Below the pieces are notes generated by a model, which ran no database searches, was not told the origin of the DNA, and saw nothing but the letters and a program-made list of their open reading frames with translations. A program made the translations under genes and the position numbers. DNA of 7,524 nt from Bacteroidales bacterium (GTDB taxonomy: Bacteria; Bacteroidota; Bacteroidia; Bacteroidales; UBA932), in assembly GCA_017429885.1 (NCBI GenBank), contig JAFROA010000387.1:1-7524 (forward strand), in the 5' to 3' direction. Of this stretch, positions 1-5,843 are shown in pieces (positions within the stretch are counted from its first letter, which is position 1; every line of letters starts with the position of its first letter).

Positions 1-2
1 AT

Positions 3-1175
3 CACGAAGGAAAGTATGGCGCAATCAAAGAAGATGAGCAAAAGATCAAGCGATACTTCTCATTAAAGCCAATAAAGGATACCGTGGTTTGTTTTTGCAA
101 CAATGAGCAACTTAAAACTAGAAATGAGTTCCTTTCAGCGCTTCTAGCTGAGGGGGTCAATAATGCCAAAGCTCTCAATTCCAAGGCAAAAGAAATTGAC
201 TCTTTCTTCACTGATATCCTTCACTCATCTGATTATCATGGCATTTTCTCAAACCAAGCTAATGTGCAGTGTGAGAATGAGATAGCCCTTATTGAGTATG
301 AGCTTCCTAGCAGGGATGATCTTTCCTGGGTGAAAGAGTACAAGTATGTCCAGAGAGACAATACTATCAAGGAGATAATGCTGCCGGAAGCAACCATAGT
401 TAAGATGTATGAGAATCTCATTTACTCCATTTGCATGCGCTCGATCTATGAATTGTGTTTATCAAAGAGAGCCGATGAGATTAAATCAATTGTGTTCAAT
501 GGCTTTGTCTCTGCAATCAATAAGGCCAATGGTTTAAAAGAGAGAAGATGCATCCTGTCGCTGCAGGTGTCTAAAGAGAAGTTCCTGCAGGTCGATTTGA
601 CCAATGTTGACCCAAAGATATGCTTCAAATCTCTCAAAGGTGTCTCTGCTGCACGTCTAATTGATATTTCTCCAGTTCAACCAGTCTTAACCTTCAACAA
701 AAACGACAGGCGTTTTATTCAGGGCAAAGATGTCCAGATGGACTCTGGGACCAATTTGGCTTCAATGGACTGGGAAGACTTTGAGCACCTGGTACATGAG
801 CTTTTTGAGATGGAATTCGCCAGTAATGGTGGAGAGGTGCGCATTACTCAGGCCAGCCGCGATGGTGGTGTCGATGCCATTGTATTTGACCCCGATCCTC
901 TTCGTGGCGGAAAGATTGTTATCCAAGCCAAGCGTTACACAAATACTGTTGGCGTCTCGGCCGTCAGAGATCTATACGGAACAGTCATCAACGAGGGAGC
1001 CAATACCGGTATCCTGATTACTACTTCTGACTATGGTCACGATTCCTACGAGTTCGCCAAAGACAAACCAATTAAACTCCTAAATGGAGGGCATCTCCTT
1101 GCTCTCCTTCATAAGAATGGCAAGGAAGGATACATCAATATTCAAGAAGCCAAGAACAATTTGTCCTTGACTTGA
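3..1175 (+). CDS. Mrr-type restriction endonuclease, 5' end outside window
   Basis: The reading frame is open from base 3, so the gene begins left of the window. The GTG at 84 has no ribosome site and sits inside continuous coding sequence (residues HEGKYGAIKEDEQ precede it), so it is not the start. 390 residues are visible. Residues about 255-380 form an Mrr catalytic domain of the PD-(D/E)xK nuclease superfamily: MDWEDFEHLVHELF, then DGGVDAI with Asp291, then IQAKRY with Gln308 and Lys310. Two stretches follow that are highly conserved in this family: GVSAVRDLYGT (317-327) and ILITTSDYG (337-345), then YEFAKDKP. Residues 1-254 are the mostly helical N-terminal region that accompanies this domain in a group of actinobacterial and other endonucleases. 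Known role of the family: cleavage of foreign, often modified, DNA. No methylase or partner gene is visible. Two hand-counted lines in the N-terminal half are 37-38% GC, against 47% in a catalytic-domain line and about 60% in the dehydrogenase gene, which suggests transfer. Confidence 0.9.
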   Translation, partial: HEGKYGAIKEDEQKIKRYFSLKPIKDTVVCFCNNEQLKTRNEFLSALLAEGVNNAKALNSKAKEIDSFFTDILHSSDYHGIFSNQANVQCENEIALIEYELPSRDDLSWVKEYKYVQRDNTIKEIMLPEATIVKMYENLIYSICMRSIYELCLSKRADEIKSIVFNGFVSAINKANGLKERRCILSLQVSKEKFLQVDLTNVDPKICFKSLKGVSAARLIDISPVQPVLTFNKNDRRFIQGKDVQMDSGTNLASMDWEDFEHLVHELFEMEFASNGGEVRITQASRDGGVDAIVFDPDPLRGGKIVIQAKRYTNTVGVSAVRDLYGTVINEGANTGILITTSDYGHDSYEFAKDKPIKLLNGGHLLALLHKNGKEGYINIQEAKNNLSLT

Positions 1176-1199
1176 GTAACGTTTTTTAGGAAAAGGATA

Positions 1200-1227
1200 G
1201 TCTTGCCTTGAACTGATACGGCAAGGC
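1200..1227 (+). other. Hairpin after the endonuclease gene, overlapping repeat copy A
   Basis: GTCTTGCC (1200-1207) can pair with GGCAAGGC (1220-1227), giving an 8-bp stem with one U-G pair and a 12-base loop. No T-run follows, so it is not a standard intrinsic terminator; a T6 run lies upstream of it at 1182-1187 instead. It may mark the 3' end of the endonuclease transcript, but the right arm is part of the repeat and the pairing could be incidental. Confidence 0.35.
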
Positions 1228-1390
1228 GGACGGCCCGAAGCGAACTTAGGAGAACGGACGTTGGGAGCGAGAGACGGGTGGCGAGAAGCGGAGCGTCTGT
1301 CTGAGGGCCGGCAGGCCCGAGTTAGCGAAGCCGCCAGCCCGACCGATGCGAGTAGTCCGGGCGACGTCTAGCGTGGGGCGTGCCGCCTCG
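1210..1390. repeat. Structured intergenic repeat, copy A (about 181 bp)
   Basis: This stretch, from GAACTGATACGG to GTGCCGCCTCG, recurs in the same orientation at 1893-2087. Counted by eye, 13 of 181 aligned bases differ (about 93% identity), and copy B has one extra 14-base block. The ends can pair (CAAGGCGG 1222-1229 with CCGCCTCG 1383-1390; the one non-Watson-Crick pair is a G-U only if the minus strand is the RNA). Inside are a hairpin GGGCC-GGCA-GGCCC (1305-1318) and a 5-bp stem AGACG/CGTCT (1272-1276 with 1294-1298). No protein is convincing in it. It could be a non-autonomous mobile element, a transcript-end structure or a structured RNA; nothing here decides between these. Confidence 0.85.
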
Positions 1391-1400
1391 GCGGTGGGAG

Positions 1401-1432
1401 GCGAAGATCCTTCGCTACGCTCAGGATGACAG
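1401..1432. repeat. Short dispersed repeat of the CHPERSEGS type
   Basis: The core ATCCTTCGCTACGCTCAGG (1407-1425) followed by ATGACAG belongs to a short palindromic-type sequence that recurs between genes of many unrelated bacteria. Read on the minus strand it gives the residues CHPERSEGSS, a known source of false protein predictions. GCGAAG (1401-1406) pairs perfectly with CTTCGC (1410-1415), and ATCCT (1407-1411) can instead pair with AGGAT (1423-1427). It directly follows repeat copy A and is absent after copy B. Confidence 0.65.
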
Positions 1433-1500
1433 AAGAGACTTACATACTCGGAAACTGAAAGCTGGCCTACCACCTTACGTGTTTTCAGACAACATTATTG

Positions 1501-1577
1501 CCGAATTCGTCGTCTCCAAGCCACCATAGGTGCATCTCAAACGACAATAACGACCAATTTGTTGTCTCCCAGCCACC
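1501..1577. repeat. Imperfect direct repeat, 52-base offset
   Basis: CGTCTCCAAGCCACC (1511-1525) and TGTCTCCCAGCCACC (1563-1577) lie 52 bases apart. The similarity extends leftward with differences through CCGAATTCGT (from 1501) and CCAATTTGT (from 1554), giving about 24-25 bases per copy. Only two copies are seen, so this is neither a CRISPR nor an ordinary tandem array. Confidence 0.55.
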
Positions 1578-1892
1578 CGGAAGGTTATTGTACTTGAATA
1601 ATAATAGCACATATCATCCTAACATGTAAATCACCTTCCAGCTGGTTGCGGCTTGTAGATTGGAGAAGGGCATCTGAGGTGGGATGGCGAGGCGATTTTG
1701 GCTGGCCGTCCCGATGGATTGGCCTTGTAGGGCTCTAGATGGGGTGCGAAATGGGATGGTGAATTTCGGGTTGGAATGGGGTTGCCGGCTCGCTGGAAGG
1801 AATAAGGTTGGGGCGGGACTGGATTAGGTTATTTCGGGCCCCAAGAGTCTATTATTGGTGCATTTGGGCCCATAAAAGACGATTCCGGGCCA

Positions 1893-2087
1893 GAACTGAT
1901 ACGGCCGGTCAAGGCCGGCAAGGCGGCTGCTCCGAAGCGAACTTAGGAGAACGAACGTAAGGAGCGAGAGACGGGCGGCGAGAAGCGTAGCGTCTGTCTG
2001 AGGGCCGGCAGGCCCGAGTTAGCGAAGCCGCCAGACCGGCCGATGCGAGTAGTCCGGGCGACATCTAGCGAGGGGCGTGCCGCCTCG
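1893..2087. repeat. Structured intergenic repeat, copy B (about 195 bp)
   Basis: This is the second copy of the repeat at 1210-1390. It carries a 14-base block that is absent from copy A and lets GCCGG (1904-1908) pair with CCGGC (1915-1919). Its ends pair over 12 positions: 1916-1927 with 2079-2090. The single imperfect pair is A-C in plus-strand RNA but G-U in minus-strand RNA. This favours a role in a transcript running leftward out of the hydrolase gene, whose stop codon lies only 3 bases beyond the right arm. The inner hairpin GGGCC-GGCA-GGCCC (2002-2015) is unchanged from copy A. No T-run follows, so it is not a classical intrinsic terminator. Confidence 0.85.
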
Positions 2088-2093
2088 CCGAAT

Positions 2094-3086
2094 TCACTGG
2101 CCGCCTAGACGGGAAAAGAAAACCAATACGTCTTCCCAAGTCTTGAAGTCATCGGAGCCGAAGTGGACGAGTGTGCCCATAAAGTCTTGTCCGCCATTTA
2201 GTTCCGGCTCAGCATCAATTAGATAATCGGATAGTGTCAAGTTTTTGTGGTTACAAATCTCCACCCGATTCCAAACTGGGACTCCGAGATTTGACTCGCA
2301 CCAATGGAACACTTCCTCGCACTTCCCTGGAGTGTTGTAATCGATAGAGGCTAGAATATGGACATCATAATTCCGGCACAGGGTCTCCACGGCTCCTCGC
2401 ATCCCGCTGGAATGATTTACCAGTTTGTCGCTTAGGGATATGAATATAACCGGCCTTGACACCCCATTCTGGCGGTCGTCTGTCCACCTGATCACCGGGA
2501 GGATGGAATGGACTATCACAGAATCATTTAAGTGATGCTCACCGTCGAAATGGATCGCTTGTGGATAATGGTCGTGGAAAAGGTCGAAAGTGTGGACCAT
2601 GTTGTCCCTCGTGCCGAATAACCCGAAAACTCTTTCCCGATCCTCCTCCGCTTTCTCGAAGCAATGGGAAGATACCTCACGGAAATGCTCCAGGAGGGTC
2701 TTAGTCACGAGAAATGAAGTCTCACCATCCGCTCGTTTATTGTGGAATTCCTTGCGTCCCAGACCGTTATTCTTAAGTATTGTGTCAGCTAGCTGAAATG
2801 CCGGATTGACAATGATCCTGTCAATCCCGTACAACATCTCGGCATACATTCCTCCCATCGATGTGCCGATGATGAGATCCGGGTTCTCGTCGCTGACTAC
2901 ATCCCTGAGAAGGTCCATGGCCTCGGCAGGCTCAACTGGCAGGTCCGGAGCTATAACGGCCGCGTCGGGCAGGAGCAGCCTAAGCGTGTGAACGCTACCG
3001 GTCTGTCCGCTCGACGCGAATCCATGTACGTATAATACCTTTTTGCCGGCCATCAGGCCCGGCATGGCATACTCATAAAGTTCCAT
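2094..3086 (-). CDS. YqiA-type alpha/beta hydrolase fused to degenerate nucleotidase domain
   Basis: 330 residues. The first 200 form a YqiA/YcfP-type alpha/beta hydrolase: oxyanion loop HGF (21-23), nucleophile motif GTSMGG with Ser76, Asp161 in GTRDNMVH, and His184 in GEHHL. The triad is complete. Family members are esterases of about 190-200 residues, and E. coli YqiA acts on palmitoyl-CoA, so a thioesterase role is possible. Residues about 210-330 look like a 5'(3')-deoxyribonucleotidase (HAD) domain: HILAS, CNHKNL, DYLID and a HFG...W..VL ending. Its nucleophile motif, normally DMDGV, reads SLSDK and LIDD reads LIDA, so phosphatase activity is unlikely. The start is supported by GAGGAG five bases upstream of the ATG. 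It is the last gene of the etf operon, two bases after the dehydrogenase stop. The fold calls are firm; the substrate is unknown. Confidence 0.85.
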   Translation of the reverse strand: MELYEYAMPGLMAGKKVLYVHGFASSGQTGSVHTLRLLLPDAAVIAPDLPVEPAEAMDLLRDVVSDENPDLIIGTSMGGMYAEMLYGIDRIIVNPAFQLADTILKNNGLGRKEFHNKRADGETSFLVTKTLLEHFREVSSHCFEKAEEDRERVFGLFGTRDNMVHTFDLFHDHYPQAIHFDGEHHLNDSVIVHSILPVIRWTDDRQNGVSRPVIFISLSDKLVNHSSGMRGAVETLCRNYDVHILASIDYNTPGKCEEVFHWCESNLGVPVWNRVEICNHKNLTLSDYLIDAEPELNGGQDFMGTLVHFGSDDFKTWEDVLVFFSRLGGQ

Positions 3087-3088
3087 CT

Positions 3089-4804
3089 CTACTCCTCGAC
3101 AGCGCGGAAAGCGGGAAGGGTCTCCTTGTCGAAGTTAAGGATGTATGAACTCTTGCCGGCCACAGTCTCGCATGCCATCTGGCAATAGACCTTGGCGGAC
3201 TTAAGGAACATATCAGGTGCGACGGTGGCGTCACGCAAAAGGAGCAGTGACATCACGATCTCGCCGGTCATGTCGTAGAGCCTGCGGGCCAGGAAGTCCT
3301 GCAGCTCAGCGTCTCCAGCCTCACGGACCTTGGCCACGCACTCGGAAAGGATCTGAGCGCAGCCAGCGATCTTATTCTTGAGCGGAACCAGCTCAGGCAG
3401 AACATCTTCAGCGAGCATGTCGTTGATGATATTCTGGTATGTCCCATTGGTGATGTAGCGGATGGCGGCCACAACCTGAAGCTGAGTTGTACCCTCATAA
3501 ATAGAGAATATGCGGGCGTCGCGGTAAAGCCTCTGGCTCTTGTACTCCATGATGAAACCGGAACCACCGTGGACAGAGATGGCGTCGTAGGCGTTCTGGT
3601 TGGCATATTCGGAAGCCATACCCTTGCAGAGAGGAGTGAAGGCATCAGCCAGACGGCTGTAGGTCTTCATCTCAGTCCTCTCGTCAGCCTCGAGCTTGCG
3701 CTCGCGCTGGATGTCCTCAAGAGCCTTGTAGATGTCGACGTACATCGAGGTCTGATAAAGCAGCGAGCGGCTGGCGTCAAGTTTCGCCCTCATGCGGGAT
3801 AGCATGTCATAGACACCAGGGAACTTGTTGATCTTCTGACCGAACTGCGCGCGCTCGGCAGCGTAAGCCACGGCCTCGTTGTAAGCCTCCTGGCTGAGGC
3901 CGACGCTCTGAGCGCCGATGCCCAGACGGGCACCGTTCATGAGAGCCATGACGTACTTGATAAGGCCGAGCCTCCTCTCACCATAAAGCTCAGCGCGGGC
4001 ATCCTTATAGGTAAGCTCGCAAGTCGGGGATCCGTGGATACCGAGCTTGTGCTCTATGTGACGGACATTAACCCCACCCTGACGCTTGTCGTAAATGAAC
4101 ATTGACAGTCCGCGGCCATCCTTAGTCCCCTCCTCGCTACGGGCAAGGACAAGGTGAATATTGGAATCACCATTGGTGATGAACCTCTTGACACCGTTCA
4201 GAAGCCAGCAGCCCTGCTCCTCGCTCCATGTGGCCTTGAGCATGACGCTCTGAAGGTCAGAACCAGCGTCTGGCTCAGTAAGGTCCATGGACATGGTCTC
4301 ACCCGCGCAAACACGAGGGATGAACTTCTGCCTTTGCTCCTCACTGCCGAACTCGTAAAGGGTCTCAGCGCAGCTCTGAAGGCTCCAGATGTTTTGGAAG
4401 CTGGAGTCAGCGGCGGAGATTATCTCACTCGCCATGCTGAATATGGTCTCGGGAGCGTTCAGTCCGCCATAGCGACGGGGCATGGTCACACCCCAGAGTC
4501 CGGCGAGGCGGACAGCCTCCATATTCTCAACAGTCTTGGAAGCATAAATCATCCTGCCGTTCTCAAGATGCGGGCCCTCAAGGTCAACATCCTCGGAATT
4601 AGGGGCTATGGTGTTGGCCGCGATGTCTCCGGCGATCTCCAGGAGACGGCGGTAATTCTCGATGCAGTCCTCGTAATCGACCGGTGCTTCCTCATATTTC
4701 TCTTTCTCCGAATACCAGCGCTCCTTGAGCTCGGCGACTCGGCGCATCAAGGGATGATTAAGATGGAATCCGATCTCGGGATGGTCTGTATAGTAATTAG
4801 CCAT
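3089..4804 (-). CDS. Acyl-CoA dehydrogenase (long form, 571 residues)
   Basis: This FAD-dependent flavoenzyme adds or removes a C2-C3 double bond in an acyl-CoA and exchanges electrons with the EtfAB encoded just upstream. Visible in order: an extra N-terminal segment (about 1-50), the helical N domain, FAD-binding LTEPDAGSDL (175-184) and LNGVKRFITNGDSN (202-215), the C-terminal helical domain with RAQFGQKINKFPG (318-330), VHGGSGFIMEY (411-421) and catalytic Glu437 in IYEGT. A C-terminal extension (about 455-571) resembles the acetyl-CoA dehydrogenase C-terminal-like domain. Length matches the long FadE/DmdC-like subfamily rather than the roughly 380-residue butyryl-CoA type. Start: the ATG at 4804 has a strong AAGGAGGA site that overlaps the etfA stop codon, implying coupled translation. 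No other beta-oxidation gene is in view, so chain length and direction of the reaction remain open. Confidence 0.95.
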   Translation of the reverse strand: MANYYTDHPEIGFHLNHPLMRRVAELKERWYSEKEKYEEAPVDYEDCIENYRRLLEIAGDIAANTIAPNSEDVDLEGPHLENGRMIYASKTVENMEAVRLAGLWGVTMPRRYGGLNAPETIFSMASEIISAADSSFQNIWSLQSCAETLYEFGSEEQRQKFIPRVCAGETMSMDLTEPDAGSDLQSVMLKATWSEEQGCWLLNGVKRFITNGDSNIHLVLARSEEGTKDGRGLSMFIYDKRQGGVNVRHIEHKLGIHGSPTCELTYKDARAELYGERRLGLIKYVMALMNGARLGIGAQSVGLSQEAYNEAVAYAAERAQFGQKINKFPGVYDMLSRMRAKLDASRSLLYQTSMYVDIYKALEDIQRERKLEADERTEMKTYSRLADAFTPLCKGMASEYANQNAYDAISVHGGSGFIMEYKSQRLYRDARIFSIYEGTTQLQVVAAIRYITNGTYQNIINDMLAEDVLPELVPLKNKIAGCAQILSECVAKVREAGDAELQDFLARRLYDMTGEIVMSLLLLRDATVAPDMFLKSAKVYCQMACETVAGKSSYILNFDKETLPAFRAVEE

Positions 4805-4816
4805 TGCTTTTCCTCC

Positions 4817-5839
4817 TTATTTGCTGTTCTGCTTGTAGTACTTGATGAGTTTCGGCACAACCTCCTCGACCGGGCCGGTGATGACATAGTCAGCGATCTT
4901 GTTGATCGGGGCGTCCGGATCGGTGTTGATACTGATAATGATGCCGCTGTCCTGCATACCGGCGATGTGCTGGATCTGGCCGCTGATACCGCAAGCAATA
5001 TAGACCTTCGGATGGACGGTCACACCAGTCTGGCCGATCTGACGATCATGGTCGCAGAATCCCGCATCCACGGCGGCGCGGCTGGCGCCAACCTCAGCGT
5101 GAAGCACCTTGGCGAGTTCGAAAAGCATATCAAAGCCTTCCTTGCTGCCCATTCCGTAACCTCCAGAGACCACGATTGAAGCACCCTTGAGGTTATGCTT
5201 GGCCTGCTCGACATGGTGATCGAGGACCTCCACCACATAAGCCTCCGGGGAGACATATTCATTGACATCAGGATAGACGACCTCACCAGCGGCCTTGCCC
5301 TCATAAACAGCCTTCTTCATAACGCCAGAGCGGACAGTCGCCATCTGGGGACGGTGATCCGGGTTGACGATGGTGGCGACGATGTTGCCACCAAAGGCGG
5401 GACGAATCTGGTAGAGGAGGTTCTCGTAGGTCTTGCCGGACTTGGCGTCGGTGTATGGACCGATCTCAAGTTGAGTGCAGTCGGCGGTGAGACCACTGGT
5501 CAGGGAAGATGAGACCCTCGGACCGAGGTCACGACCAATCACAGTAGCGCCCATGAGGCAAATCTGCGGCCGCTCCCTCTTGAAAAGCTCCACAAGGATG
5601 TCAGTTTGGGGAGCGGAAGTGTAAGGGAACAAACCTTTTCCATCAAAAACAAAGAGCTTGTCCACGCCGTAAGGGAGGATCTGATCCTCAACCTTGCCCT
5701 TTATTCCGGTACCGGCGACCACAGCGTGAAGCTGGACACCGAGCTCATCGGCGAGTTTACGGCCTTTTGTGAGCAACTCCTGGGAGACCTCCATCACGGT
5801 TGTCCCCTCTATCTCGCAATATACAAAAACGTTGTTCAT
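4817..5839 (-). CDS. etfA: Electron transfer flavoprotein alpha subunit
   Basis: 340 residues, the usual length. EtfA pairs with EtfB in the cytoplasm to carry electrons to or from acyl-CoA dehydrogenases. The N-terminal ETF domain (about 1-200) is followed by the FAD-binding domain: VSGGYGMGS (224-232), SRAAVDAG (253-260), QIGQTGV (267-273), the family signature GISGQIQHIAGM (284-295) and NTDPDAPI (305-312). All contacts expected for the alpha-FAD are present, including Arg254. The ATG lies four bases after the etfB stop. No strong Shine-Dalgarno is seen (only weak purine stretches), so translation probably depends on coupling or on the leaderless-like style common in Bacteroidota. Confidence 0.96.
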   Translation of the reverse strand: MNNVFVYCEIEGTTVMEVSQELLTKGRKLADELGVQLHAVVAGTGIKGKVEDQILPYGVDKLFVFDGKGLFPYTSAPQTDILVELFKRERPQICLMGATVIGRDLGPRVSSSLTSGLTADCTQLEIGPYTDAKSGKTYENLLYQIRPAFGGNIVATIVNPDHRPQMATVRSGVMKKAVYEGKAAGEVVYPDVNEYVSPEAYVVEVLDHHVEQAKHNLKGASIVVSGGYGMGSKEGFDMLFELAKVLHAEVGASRAAVDAGFCDHDRQIGQTGVTVHPKVYIACGISGQIQHIAGMQDSGIIISINTDPDAPINKIADYVITGPVEEVVPKLIKYYKQNSK

Positions 5840-5843
5840 GGCA

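Larger units (their letters stand above)
1391..1892. other. Non-coding spacer between the two repeat copies
   Basis: No convincing gene is seen on either strand in these 502 bases. Apart from the short dispersed repeat at its left end, it holds a degenerate direct repeat with 52-base offset (about 1501-1577), an AT-rich stretch (about 1585-1635), a G-rich plus strand (about 1675-1822) and three GGGCC-centred units (1831-1901). No TAnnTTTG promoter element was found by eye on either strand. It may be decayed mobile or accessory DNA. Confidence 0.6.

Noticed and set aside
84..86. GTG as start codon of the endonuclease
   Set aside because: The frame stays open upstream to the window edge with protein-like sequence, and there is no Shine-Dalgarno site.
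1151..1187. Intrinsic terminator of the endonuclease gene
   Set aside because: CAAGAAC/GTCCTTG (1151-1169) is a weak stem with a mismatch inside the coding region, and the T6 run at 1182-1187 lies 12 bases away.
1246..1473. 75-codon open frame on the minus strand across repeat copy A and the CHPERSEGS repeat
   Set aside because: It is made entirely of repeat sequence, has no ribosome site and matches the known pattern of false predictions over this repeat.
1501..1577. CRISPR array
   Set aside because: Only two diverged units with no regular spacers, no leader and no cas genes.
1210..2087. Insertion sequence or composite transposon bounded by the two repeats
   Set aside because: No transposase or remnant of one is seen between or beside the copies, and no clear target-site duplication flanks them.
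4154..5179. Long open frame (341 codons) on the plus strand opposite the dehydrogenase and etfA
   Set aside because: It is antisense to two certain genes, crosses their junction, and arises from the codon bias of GC-rich genes; the protein shows no family features.
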